The position numbers and the translations under genes were made by a program. From the NCBI GenBank assembly GCA_965242845.1, contig CBDETC010000003.1, forward strand, positions 558,001 to 622,000: 64,000 nt of DNA, in the 5' to 3' direction. Below are positions 1 through 9,279 of this stretch, piece after piece. The stretch comes from RHLJ01 sp965242845 (lineage in GTDB: Bacteria; Bacteroidota; Rhodothermia; Balneolales; Balneolaceae). The notes below the pieces were generated by a model. It ran no database searches. It was not told the DNA's origin and saw nothing but the letters and a program-made list of their open reading frames with translations. Every line of letters begins with the position of its first letter. Position 1 is the stretch's first letter.

Positions 1-2081
1 GAAGCAATCGCAAATGGTGTTCGATTGGCAAGATTCTCCACGTAATCAATTTTGATGATTCGGGCGTCTTCATTTCCCCCGCCAAAGCCGGTTCCCCATT
101 CGATAATATACATGGCTCCATCAGGCCCAAAATCCATATCGATAGGTCGGTTTAAAGTAAGTCCATCCAGGAATGAGTTAATTTGAAGCAGGTCCCCATT
201 TTCATCAAATCGTACTTCTTTGATCCAGTTTCTTGTCCATTCCAAAATGAATAAGGTACTGTCGTAATACTGAGGGAAGCTTCCGGTCTCAACATTGGTC
301 GAATCATAGAAGTAATACGCTCCACCAATAGCTGTCCGGGCATTCTCTGATCCAAGCTCGGGCCACTCATTGGAATCTCCATAAGGATAGTACAACCAGG
401 CTGGTTGAGCAGGGGGGAGGTTAGTAGCTCCAGTATTATTAGGAGAGTCGTTTACAGGGTTCGAACAATCAAAGGCGCTCCCCGAAGTTTCTGTGGCAAA
501 GTTGTAATCAACATAGGCCTGGTTATCAGCAATACAATAAGGCCAGCCAAAATTACCCGCGGTAGATGTGCGGTTGAATTCGTCATATCCTCGTGGACCT
601 CTTGTCCCGCTATCTCCACCTGCATCTGGACCAACATCTCCCCAAACCAGTTCACCAGTTGCTCTATTCACGGCCATTCGGAAAGGGTTTCGGGTACCCA
701 TCACATAGATTTCAGGAAGGCCATCTTCTGGGTCAGTAAATAAATTACCGCCTGGAATGGTATACGTTCCATCGTCTTCTGGATGGATTCTTAGAATCTT
801 TCCTCTAAGATCATTAGTGTTTGCAGAAGTTCCCTGGGCATCCCAGGCAGCACGTCCGGCTTGCTCATCAATGGGAGTGTATCCGTTCGATTCAAAAGGA
901 TTGACGTTATCGCCGGTAGTGATAAACAGGTTGCCATTATTATCGAATTCCATATCTCCACCAGAGTGGCAGCATTGGTCTCTTTGAACCGGGATAGTGA
1001 GCAGAATTTCTTCGGTGGCAAGGTCAATTTCATCATCAGTAAAGTTGAATCTGGAAACACGTTGAACACTTTCTTCCGTAGTTGAATAGAATAGATAGAC
1101 CCAGGAATTAGTCTCAAAATCAGGATCAAGTACGATTCCGATTAGTCCATCTTCGCGGCCGGAATCCACGCTTAATTGTCCGGCTTCCTGAACGATTCCT
1201 GTTTCAACATCTCGAAGCTTTAGTGTTCCTCCACGTTCCACATAGAGCACATCCAGGTTAGGAAGGACAGCAAGAGCCATAGGGTTATTCGGGTTGTTAT
1301 CAACTACAGTGATTTGAAATTTATCTTCCGAAGAAGCATCAAAGCTGCCACTTACATCTCCACTGGCATATAAGATTCCTCCAAGAATGTGTTCCATGAA
1401 TAATGGTTCGGAATAGCTTTCTTCCGTATGTCCGCCAGCCGTATACCATGCTCGTCCACCGTCATAATCATGCATCCAGGCAATAGGATGATCAAAGCCC
1501 ATGGTTCCACCTGAGTAAGTACTCTCATCTAAGGTAGCCAGTACATGAACATCTCCACGGGGATTTTCCTGGAAGTTGTACCACTCATCAGTACGAACCC
1601 AGTAATCTGGTAATCCTTCAGTAGAGGGGTGGAGTTTGTCGGCTACTTCTATGGTTGCCGGGGTAGTTCCGGGAGGATGGCTCTCAAAATAAGCTCCCAC
1701 TAATCCACCATACCAGGGCCAGCTATATTCCGTATCAGAAGCAGCGTGAATACCTACAAAACCACCACCGCTTTGGATGTATTGCTCAAAGGCTTCTTGC
1801 TGAGTTTCATTCAAAACATCACCCGTGGTACTTAGGAAAATCACAGCATCATATTGAGACAGATTAGCGAAAGTGAAAGCTGAAGCGTCTTCCGTTGCGT
1901 CTACTTCGAAGTCGTTGTCGATGCCTAATTGTTGAATAGCAGCAATACCTTCATCGATAGAGCTGTGCCTAAAGCCTGCTGTTTTTGAAAAAACAAGCAC
2001 TTTAAAGGTATGGAGCTCAGCAGCTAAGCTGAATGTTGAAATTAGTGCGATGAATAGAAATAGAATAGCCTTTTTTAGCAT
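1..2081 (-). CDS. ThuA domain / PQQ-type sugar dehydrogenase fusion, secreted (partial, C-terminus off window)
   Basis: The reading frame is open from an ATG at 2081 down to base 1, so about 693 residues are present and the C-terminus is missing. Residues 1-20 form a signal peptide ending LSLAA-like (FSLAAELHT). Residues about 22-235 are a ThuA/trehalose-utilisation domain (VFSKTAGFRHSSI, GGGFVGIHAASDTEYSWPWY, MHDYDGGRAWYTAGGHT). From about residue 245 a six-bladed glucose/sorbosone dehydrogenase propeller follows, with CCHSGGDMEFDNNGNLFITTGDN-type signature near residue 370 (the His matches the catalytic His of soluble PQQ glucose dehydrogenases). Families of this architecture are periplasmic or extracellular sugar-oxidising proteins, often with further PKD, CBM or cytochrome modules downstream, which would lie beyond the edge. 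Substrate is unknown. Divergent from the transporter at 2232. Confidence 0.85.
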   Translation of the reverse strand, partial: MLKKAILFLFIALISTFSLAAELHTFKVLVFSKTAGFRHSSIDEGIAAIQQLGIDNDFEVDATEDASAFTFANLSQYDAVIFLSTTGDVLNETQQEAFEQYIQSGGGFVGIHAASDTEYSWPWYGGLVGAYFESHPPGTTPATIEVADKLHPSTEGLPDYWVRTDEWYNFQENPRGDVHVLATLDESTYSGGTMGFDHPIAWMHDYDGGRAWYTAGGHTEESYSEPLFMEHILGGILYASGDVSGSFDASSEDKFQITVVDNNPNNPMALAVLPNLDVLYVERGGTLKLRDVETGIVQEAGQLSVDSGREDGLIGIVLDPDFETNSWVYLFYSTTEESVQRVSRFNFTDDEIDLATEEILLTIPVQRDQCCHSGGDMEFDNNGNLFITTGDNVNPFESNGYTPIDEQAGRAAWDAQGTSANTNDLRGKILRIHPEDDGTYTIPGGNLFTDPEDGLPEIYVMGTRNPFRMAVNRATGELVWGDVGPDAGGDSGTRGPRGYDEFNRTSTAGNFGWPYCIADNQAYVDYNFATETSGSAFDCSNPVNDSPNNTGATNLPPAQPAWLYYPYGDSNEWPELGSENARTAIGGAYYFYDSTNVETGSFPQYYDSTLFILEWTRNWIKEVRFDENGDLLQINSFLDGLTLNRPIDMDFGPDGAMYIIEWGTGFGGGNEDARIIKIDYVENLANRTPFAIA

Positions 2082-2231
2082 AGCTGACGATGTTTTTGTT
2101 GGCTGAAAGCGGTTTCTTGATAGCACAGAATAACCCATTTATCTTTTTTTCAAAAGTGATAAAAATTCTCACCTTGTAGCGGAGTTTAACCCTTAGTATC
2201 ATTTGCCCGAACTAATAACAGGTCTGATTTT

Positions 2232-4472
2232 TTGGGAAAGCAAACGTTTGGCAATGTACAGGAGACAATAAAGGCTAAGGAAGGTGGCCTTGGTACATTC
2301 GCAGGAGTATTTACTCCATCCATTTTAACCATACTTGGGGTGATTATGTACCTCAGGTTTGGATGGGTTGTTGGGAATGTCGGTCTCATAAATAGTCTCA
2401 TTATTGTAACCCTCGCTACTTCAATTACTTTTTTGACAAGCCTTTCGGTAGCAGCAATAGCCACCGATCAACGTGTTAGAATTGGAGGGGCTTATTATAT
2501 GATAAGCCGGTCGCTGGGAATAGAATCTGGTGGAGCAATTGGGATTCCATTGTATATCGCGTTGGCATTGTCGGTGGCTTTATATGTAGTCGGCTTTGCA
2601 GAAAGTGTGGTTGGAGTATTTCCAAACTTCGATATCCGCTGGGTTGGCATAATTACCACTATTGGAGTTACGGCTTTGGCCTTAATTTCGGCGAGAGCGG
2701 CGATCAGGGTTCAGTATGTTATCATGCTGGCGATTGTGATTTCACTATTGTCACTGGTTTTTGGGAGTCCGGTTGAAGCCTCCCAGGAATCCTCATCGAT
2801 ACTCTCGGATAAAGAACCTTTTTGGGTGGTGTTTGCAGTCTTCTTTCCAGCGGTAACCGGAATCATGGCCGGAGTGAACATGTCCGGCGATTTGAAGGAC
2901 CCAACTAAATCGATTCCTAAAGGTACCTTTGCGGCAATAGGGACTGGGTATTTGATTTATGTTGGTCTGGTTCTCATTCTTGCTTTCAGAGCAGTTCCGG
3001 AAGATTTAATAGCCGATCCACTGATAATGAGACGAATGGCTTTTTGGGGAGATGCCATTTTGCTTGGTGTTTGGGGAGCCACACTTTCGAGTGCAGTAGG
3101 AAGCATATTGGGAGGTCCTCGAGTACTTCAGGCATTGGCAAAGGATAAAATATTACCGGGTTGGCTTTCATGGCTTGGGAAAGGAAGCGGGCAGGATGAG
3201 GAACCTCGTTTAGGTACAATTTTTACCATGGTTGTAGCACTGGTAGCTGTATGGTTTGGGGATTTGAATCTTATTGCTCCCGTTTTATCCATGTTTTTTC
3301 TTACTACTTATGGTGTGATTAACCTCGCAGCTGGGATCGAGAGGCTACTAGATAGTCCTTCATTCCGACCAACATTCAAAGTACACTGGGCGATATCGCT
3401 TCTAGGTGCTGTAGGTTGTTTTTCTGTGATGTTCCTCATCAATCTGACAGCTACTTTAATCGCACTGATTTTTGTTGGGATTATATTCTTCTGGCTGGAA
3501 AGGAGAGAGCTTACCTCAGTTTGGGGGAATGTGAAAAGCGGGCTTTTGATGGCGGTAGTTCGGGAAGTACTGCTGAAGATCAGTGACGATTATGAGCCAA
3601 AGACCTGGCGACCAAGACCGTTAGTGCTATCTGGTTCTCCACGCAAACGTTGGTATTTAATCGATTTTGCAAATTCACTCACACATAACCGGGGTATTTT
3701 GACAGTAGCTACGGTTTTTCCCGACGATAATATTCCACACCATCGTCTTGAGAGAATGGAAGATGAGATTGGGGGCTTTTTAAAGAAACGTGCAATTAGT
3801 GCACTGGTTCGGGTAGTTTCTTCAAGTGATCCATTTCTTGGGTCTGTAAAACTGGTTGAGGCCTATGGAATGGGAAAACTAATCCCTAACACCATTATCT
3901 TGGGAGGAAGTGAAAATCCGGACATCAGGGAGCAATACTGTGGAATGGTTCGGAAGTTTTATGAGATGAAACGAAATGTAGTGCTAATTCACGGTGGGGA
4001 GTTATCCCATAAAACGGAACAAGGGAGACCCAAAAAGAATCAGCGTATCGATGTTTGGTGGGGCGGTTTTAAAGGGAATGGAGGATTGATGATGATCCTT
4101 GTTTATATGCTTCAAAATAGTCTTTCATGGAAGAATGCGGATATTAACCTGAAGATTATTGTAGAAAACCAGGATGCAGTTGACGAGATCAGAGCAAATA
4201 TGAAAAGTATCGTAGATCAAATTCGCTTTGATGCCAGTATTGATGTAATCGTATCAAACGGCGAAAGCTTTCCGGAGATTTTTAAGAAGCAGTCTCAAGG
4301 AGCGGATTTAATCATGTTGGGTATGGCTACTCCGGAAAAGGACTTTACTTCCTACTATGAAAATATGCTCAAGCTAACGGAAGATATGCCTACAACAGCA
4401 TTTGTTTTGGCAGGGCAAGAGATATCATTTGGAGAGGTGTTAATTCCTCAAGATACCATGACTGACAGCTAA
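2232..4472 (+). CDS. SLC12-like cation-chloride cotransporter / APC superfamily permease
   Basis: 746 residues. Residues about 20-430 hold some 12 hydrophobic helices, beginning TFAGVFTPSILTILGVIMYL, the hallmark first helix of the cation-chloride cotransporter (SLC12) branch of the APC superfamily, followed by RIGGAYYMISRSLG and VTGIMAGVNMSGDLKDPTKS. Residues about 440-746 are a soluble C-terminal domain (VVLIHGG, GADLIMLGMATPEKDF) resembling the nucleotide-binding-like SLC12 tail. Bacterial members are assumed to move K+/Cl- or amino acids across the inner membrane; the substrate here is not evident. The start is TTG at 2232: the frame is closed by TAA at 2187-2189 and TTG is the only usable start before the conserved domain, with a weak AGG about 10 bases upstream. 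It ends 1 base before the convergent ROK gene. Confidence 0.85.
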   Translation: MGKQTFGNVQETIKAKEGGLGTFAGVFTPSILTILGVIMYLRFGWVVGNVGLINSLIIVTLATSITFLTSLSVAAIATDQRVRIGGAYYMISRSLGIESGGAIGIPLYIALALSVALYVVGFAESVVGVFPNFDIRWVGIITTIGVTALALISARAAIRVQYVIMLAIVISLLSLVFGSPVEASQESSSILSDKEPFWVVFAVFFPAVTGIMAGVNMSGDLKDPTKSIPKGTFAAIGTGYLIYVGLVLILAFRAVPEDLIADPLIMRRMAFWGDAILLGVWGATLSSAVGSILGGPRVLQALAKDKILPGWLSWLGKGSGQDEEPRLGTIFTMVVALVAVWFGDLNLIAPVLSMFFLTTYGVINLAAGIERLLDSPSFRPTFKVHWAISLLGAVGCFSVMFLINLTATLIALIFVGIIFFWLERRELTSVWGNVKSGLLMAVVREVLLKISDDYEPKTWRPRPLVLSGSPRKRWYLIDFANSLTHNRGILTVATVFPDDNIPHHRLERMEDEIGGFLKKRAISALVRVVSSSDPFLGSVKLVEAYGMGKLIPNTIILGGSENPDIREQYCGMVRKFYEMKRNVVLIHGGELSHKTEQGRPKKNQRIDVWWGGFKGNGGLMMILVYMLQNSLSWKNADINLKIIVENQDAVDEIRANMKSIVDQIRFDASIDVIVSNGESFPEIFKKQSQGADLIMLGMATPEKDFTSYYENMLKLTEDMPTTAFVLAGQEISFGEVLIPQDTMTDS

Positions 4473-4473
4473 G

Positions 4474-5700
4474 CTACGAAGCTGATGAGCTATTACCGTT
4501 GTTGTTATTTTTGATTAGAACATCGGCCTGAGCTGCAAAGAGATCGAACATAGGTAAGGTAGCTGCCCCCAAAGCCGCAGCATCAGACCCTGCAGTACCG
4601 CATTGGAAGATTGGGGCCGAAGTTTTGAACTCTTTCCTATGACTTGTTAAGATTTCAGGTAATGCACTGGCAATATCTTCCAGGATGGCCGTAGGAATTC
4701 TTCCTCCTAAAATGACAACCTCCATATCAATGAAATATTCAGCGATTAAGAATATTTCAGCCAGGTATTGTTTAGCTAGCTCAAGCCATTTCATGAAATG
4801 GATATTCTTTTCCAGGTAAAGGTATCCCAAATCTTCTGGCCGATTTGCTTTCACATCAAACTCCCTCAGCCAGGCATAGAGTTTTTTTAAATCGAAGTGT
4901 TCTCCAATATGGGGTTGATTAGAAGTACTGAGTGGACTCTTTTCTCCATAGTAAGGGAGGTATCCAAATTCTCCCGCATTTTGGTTTTGTCCTTCATACA
5001 TGTTCCCATTCAATACCATACCACCACCAAGTCCAACTCCAAAAAAAGCATATACAAAATTGGAGATATTTTTCCCGGCTCCATACCAACGCTCACCAAT
5101 AGTTGCAGCCGAAGCGTTGTTATCGATGAAAAGAGGAGCTTTGATATGCTCTTTCAACATTTCTCCGATGGGAACATGTTTCCAGTTAGGGAAAGCTTTA
5201 GGGTTGATTGTGTTGCTCACCTCATCGTTCTTGTTGATTTCAAGAGGGCCGGGTAAGCAAATTCCTACTCCGCAGAAGTAAGCTTTCTGTACTTCTTCGG
5301 GGTTAGTTAATTGCTGCACGGTGGAAACCATAAGTTTAATTGCTTCCTCCGGACTTGGTGAATCAACCTCATAAAATATTTTTGTGCGTACTGTACCAGC
5401 CAGGTCAACAAGGATTCCCGTTAAATGGTCACGGTTGAAATCCAATCCTACTGAATATGCTCCTTCGGGATTTACCTCTAAGGTAGTTGATGGTGCTCCC
5501 CGTTGTTTTTGAAGCTTTTTCCCCTCCTGTACAAAATTCTGATCAAGAAGACGGGTAACGATATTTGAAACAGTTTGTGCAGTAAGACTGGTCCTTCGTG
5601 CGACATCAGCTCGGGAGATTGGCCCAAACAACCTGATGGTTTCAAATACAATTCTAAAGTTGTACGCCTTGGTATAAGTAAGATTAGTCCCCGTAAGCAA
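4474..5700 (-). CDS. ROK-family transcriptional regulator (NagC/XylR/Mlc type)
   Basis: 408 residues. N-terminal residues about 10-75 form a winged helix-turn-helix (PISRADVARRTSLTAQTVSNIV). Residues about 80-390 are a ROK sugar-kinase-like fold with the phosphate-binding GLDFNRDHLTGILVD, IDNNASAATIGERWYGAG and GVGLGGGMVLNG motifs. ROK repressors normally carry a zinc site (E-x-G-H then CxCGxxGCxE); here the equivalent stretch reads AGEFGYLPYYGEKS with the His replaced by Tyr and no Cys pair, so the zinc site is missing. Start is TTG at 5700; an in-frame TAA lies 18 bases upstream, so no longer form exists. It is divergent from the TonB receptor that opens the mannan gene run, so it is the likely local sugar-responsive regulator of that run; this is inference from position. 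Confidence 0.88.
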   Translation of the reverse strand: MLTGTNLTYTKAYNFRIVFETIRLFGPISRADVARRTSLTAQTVSNIVTRLLDQNFVQEGKKLQKQRGAPSTTLEVNPEGAYSVGLDFNRDHLTGILVDLAGTVRTKIFYEVDSPSPEEAIKLMVSTVQQLTNPEEVQKAYFCGVGICLPGPLEINKNDEVSNTINPKAFPNWKHVPIGEMLKEHIKAPLFIDNNASAATIGERWYGAGKNISNFVYAFFGVGLGGGMVLNGNMYEGQNQNAGEFGYLPYYGEKSPLSTSNQPHIGEHFDLKKLYAWLREFDVKANRPEDLGYLYLEKNIHFMKWLELAKQYLAEIFLIAEYFIDMEVVILGGRIPTAILEDIASALPEILTSHRKEFKTSAPIFQCGTAGSDAAALGAATLPMFDLFAAQADVLIKNNNNGNSSSAS

Positions 5701-6003
5701 ATTACTAAAGTGAGTTTAATAAGTAATGCAAATTTGCTCGATGAGAATAAAAAAGAATCCCTCCAAAAGAAAATGAGAAAAAATCCCGGCTTCTAAATTG
5801 CTTCCATTAGGCTAATAATACCGGATTCGAAAATTGGGAAGCGTTTCCACAAAATTTGTTTGATTTAATAAAATGATTTGATTAATCTCTCTTTGTTCAA
5901 TTTGATTTAGTAATTATTCGATTTCGAAAATCATCTTGAAATAGAACCAGGTTTCAGGAAAAAACTTATTGAATAGTACTCCTAACCCAACTTTTTGATA
6001 AGC
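5701..6003. promoter_or_regulatory. Divergent control region between ROK regulator and mannan gene run
   Basis: This 303-base AT-rich gene-free stretch must carry the promoters for both directions. Two short symmetrical sites stand out: GGAAGCGTTTCC at 5837-5848, which resembles CG-centred sugar-repressor operators with one mismatched pair, and TTCGA-TT-TCGAA at 5917-5928, a perfect 5-2-5 inverted repeat. TTTGATTTA occurs twice (about 5865 and 5901). No convincing TAnnTTTG Bacteroidota-type -7 box with correct spacing was found, so no promoter is placed exactly. Confidence 0.4.
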
Positions 6004-9000
6004 ATGAATAAGACTTCTTTTTTTACACTACTTCTCATCTCAGTTTTAACTATCCAATCCGGGTTCTCAAATTCGCTTGAAAAGCCCCTTTTTAGCACCG
6101 AAAAGCTGGAAGCGCTTCGTGGAAATGACACAGATAAGCGCTTTGCGGGGAGTGTAAAAGGGACAGTGGTAGAGGCTGGTACTAATGAACCTCTGATCGG
6201 TGCTAGTGTACTTATTAAAGGTACACTTAAAGGAGCTGCAACGGATGTGGATGGTGTGTTTACCATAAGAGGAATTGATGCTGGAGTTCAAACCCTGGTT
6301 GTTTCTTATTTAGGATTTAAGACCAGAGAGATAGAACTAGAAATTGAAGATGGGGAAACAGTAGAAATTGACATAGTCATGGAATGGGAGGGAGTACAAG
6401 GTGAGGAAGTCACTATCACTGCTCAAGCAAGAGGTCAGGTTGCTGCTATTAATCAGCAGCTTCAGTCAAATACCATTTCCAATATCGTATCCAAAGATCG
6501 TATTCAGGATATACCGGATGTAAACGCTGCTGAATCAATCGGTCGGCTTCCAGGAGTTGCCATTCAAAGAAGTGGAGGTGAGGCTAATAAAGTCTTAATC
6601 AGGGGACTATCTCCTAAATTCAGTACAGTAACTGTAAACGGAGTGCGAATTCCTTCAACCAGCTCCGACGATCGTAGTGTAGATCTTTCTTTGATATCCT
6701 CGAATATGCTGGATGGAATTGAAGTAAAAAAGGCAATCACTCCAGATATGGATGGGGATGCTATTGCTGGTTCTGTGGATTTAAAATTGCGCGAAGCTCC
6801 AGAAGGCTTCCAATCCAGTGCTAACTTACAAGGTGGGTATACCGAATTACAAGACTATTATGAGAACTATAAAGTAAATGCATCAATAAGTGATCGTTTA
6901 CTTGATAGCAGGTTAGGCTATATCGCCACTTTTAGTGCCGACCAATTTGACAGAAGTGCGGATCAGTTAAACGCTGGTTATTCTGGATATCGTAATACCA
7001 TAACTAATGAAGTAGATGCCGTTGTTATTCAATCGGTAAATGCGCAGGAATTTTTCAACCTGAGAAGTAGGGTAGGAGGAAGCTTGCTGCTTGACTATAA
7101 GCTTCCAAATGGGAAAATCACAGGTAACTTTTTCTATAACCGCCAAAAAAATGATGGTCACATACGGACCAATAATATTTTTAATGTAAATGGTAGAGCA
7201 GGGAATAACCTGTTTATTAATGAAGGCACTACAGAGATACTTACATCTGGACTAAGTATAGAGCAAGATTTTGGATGGTTAAAGATAGATGGTGGTATTT
7301 CGAGAAGCAGTTCTCTAAATAAAAATCCAAGAAACTACTTCGCCCAGTTTAGAATGGAATCTACTGTAGCTGAACTTGTACAAGATGAAAATGGAGTTCC
7401 GCTTTGGCCCCTAGATACTCTTGGCGTACAACCTATCGGAGTGTTACCATTCGTACAGCCTAATGATTCCATAACAGTATTAGGTAGTACGTCCATCACC
7501 AGCCTAAGACAGGATGAAGTAAACTATACAGGGCAACTAAACTTTACCATGCCATTTGAATTGAATGACCAATTAGGTGGGCATATTAAATTTGGAGGTA
7601 AACTGAGATGGCTGGACCGAAGTAATGATCAGAATGGCAGGACCAGAAACTGGGCTTATCTAACCTATGATTATAATGAGCTCACGGGAGAAGCGAATGA
7701 CGCAGGAGATTTACTACGATGCATTTATGATCAAACCGGATCGCTTAATGGGTTCAATTTATTTGATGTACAGGTAATCGGTAGTGAGACCACAGAATTT
7801 CAATACATCCCAATCCATTTCTTTGATACAGACTATGACCGAAGCAACTTTTTAACTGGAGAGGGTGGGAATGGTTTCCCAGTTGGATTTGCAGCTGGTG
7901 TATCAGATATGAGGAACTTTTTAAATGCAGCGGATAATTGCCAGTTAGGTAGTTTTGATGCGATGTTGGAAGATCCGTTCACTTCCAGAGCAAACGATTA
8001 CACGGGTAACGAACGATATGGTGCCGCTTATGTAATGTCCGAAATCGGGATAGGAAGATATGTGACATTTATCCCTGGAGTACGCTGGGAAAATGATTAT
8101 TCAACATATACTACAGAGCGTTTCAATGTCGTCTTCACTCAAAATGTACCCAGTGTCCAATTTGCAGAAGACATAGAAATCGAAAGGGATTACAACTTCA
8201 TTCTACCTATGTTTCACTTACAGGTAGACCCTAACGAATGGTTAAAAATCAGATTAGCCTATACTGAGACATTAGCTCGTCCTGACTTTACTCAATACAT
8301 ACCACGTGCTAATCTCAATGTTCAGCAAAATGCAATTACAGCGAATAACTCCGCTCTAAAGCCATCAGAGTCTGTTAACCTTGATATTTCTGCTTCTGTT
8401 TATCAGAATCATATTGGGCTGTTCACGGTATCAGGTTTCCAAAAAACCATTTCTGATCTCCCACTTTGGACAAGAAGATTCCTGACTTCTCAGGATACAC
8501 TTACTGCTGAGCAGGCCAGAGATTTGAACATTCCTTTTGGAGGAGATAATGAATGGGCTGGAAATGGTACTTCCATAACTACTTTTGTTAATGCCCCTTT
8601 CGACACGGAAGTTTGGGGTGTGGAGTTTGACTGGCAAACGAATTTCTGGTATCTGCCTTCGGTATTGAAAGGCTTGGTCTTAAACATCAATTACACAAGG
8701 ATGTTTTCAGAAACAACCTATCAAACCACCTTGCAGACAGGTACAGAATGTGTTTCTGCGTGCGGTACCCCATTCCAGGTCAGCGTACCGGTTTATGGTG
8801 ATACAACAAGAACTGGTAGAGCTTTTGATCAGCCTGCTCACCTTGTAAATGTGACTATAGGTTACGACTACAAAGGATTCTCTGGAAGACTTTCATATCT
8901 ATTCCAGGGAGATAGACTGACAGGTGTTCCTAATGTAATTCAGCCTGTAGAAGATAGTTACTCAGATGACTATCAAAGATGGGATGTGACCTTAAAGCAG

Positions 9001-9171
9001 AGCTTAGGAGAAGCGGTTGAAGTGTATGGGAATTTCAGCAACCTGACGAGTACTCCTGACAGGAATATAATTGGAAATGGAAGTGGAGACAGAAGCAGGG
9101 GCTTTGGCAGTACCACTTTTGCACAGTACTACGGATTTACAATGGATTTGGGCGTTAGGCTCAGGTTCTAA
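6004..9171 (+). CDS. TonB-dependent outer-membrane receptor (no SusD partner)
   Basis: About 1055 residues from ATG 6004 (a TTG nine bases upstream is possible but the signal peptide begins at MNKTSFFTLLL). After the signal peptide comes a carboxypeptidase-D-like regulatory domain at residues about 48-130 (GTVVEAGTNEPLIGASVLIK, ATDVDGVFTIRGI), then the plug (DVNAAESIGRLPGVAIQRSG, VLIRGLSPKFSTVTVNGVRI) and a beta-barrel that ends DLGVRLRF with the expected terminal Phe. The plug reads like the TonB-Xanth-Caul receptor group, known in gammaproteobacterial and Rhodothermota sugar loci, rather than SusC. No SusD-like gene follows. Being first in the mannan run it probably imports mannooligosaccharides across the outer membrane; substrate is inferred from neighbours. 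Confidence 0.9.
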   Translation: MNKTSFFTLLLISVLTIQSGFSNSLEKPLFSTEKLEALRGNDTDKRFAGSVKGTVVEAGTNEPLIGASVLIKGTLKGAATDVDGVFTIRGIDAGVQTLVVSYLGFKTREIELEIEDGETVEIDIVMEWEGVQGEEVTITAQARGQVAAINQQLQSNTISNIVSKDRIQDIPDVNAAESIGRLPGVAIQRSGGEANKVLIRGLSPKFSTVTVNGVRIPSTSSDDRSVDLSLISSNMLDGIEVKKAITPDMDGDAIAGSVDLKLREAPEGFQSSANLQGGYTELQDYYENYKVNASISDRLLDSRLGYIATFSADQFDRSADQLNAGYSGYRNTITNEVDAVVIQSVNAQEFFNLRSRVGGSLLLDYKLPNGKITGNFFYNRQKNDGHIRTNNIFNVNGRAGNNLFINEGTTEILTSGLSIEQDFGWLKIDGGISRSSSLNKNPRNYFAQFRMESTVAELVQDENGVPLWPLDTLGVQPIGVLPFVQPNDSITVLGSTSITSLRQDEVNYTGQLNFTMPFELNDQLGGHIKFGGKLRWLDRSNDQNGRTRNWAYLTYDYNELTGEANDAGDLLRCIYDQTGSLNGFNLFDVQVIGSETTEFQYIPIHFFDTDYDRSNFLTGEGGNGFPVGFAAGVSDMRNFLNAADNCQLGSFDAMLEDPFTSRANDYTGNERYGAAYVMSEIGIGRYVTFIPGVRWENDYSTYTTERFNVVFTQNVPSVQFAEDIEIERDYNFILPMFHLQVDPNEWLKIRLAYTETLARPDFTQYIPRANLNVQQNAITANNSALKPSESVNLDISASVYQNHIGLFTVSGFQKTISDLPLWTRRFLTSQDTLTAEQARDLNIPFGGDNEWAGNGTSITTFVNAPFDTEVWGVEFDWQTNFWYLPSVLKGLVLNINYTRMFSETTYQTTLQTGTECVSACGTPFQVSVPVYGDTTRTGRAFDQPAHLVNVTIGYDYKGFSGRLSYLFQGDRLTGVPNVIQPVEDSYSDDYQRWDVTLKQSLGEAVEVYGNFSNLTSTPDRNIIGNGSGDRSRGFGSTTFAQYYGFTMDLGVRLRF

Positions 9172-9279
9172 GAATTTCTAACAAGATGTTTGCTCTAAAG
9201 AAGGAAAAATTTCTATTCGGCCGAAGTAAATATCAAACAGAAAACTAAAAAACCTAATCAAACCTAGATTGGAGAAAAC

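Noticed and set aside
405..1085. Plus-strand frames of 74-112 codons at the left edge
   Set aside because: They are shadows of the ThuA/sugar dehydrogenase gene on the minus strand.
9172..9279. Possible SusD or other small ORF between receptor and beta-helix protein
   Set aside because: Only 108 bases, no reading frame of interest; no SusD pattern in either neighbour.
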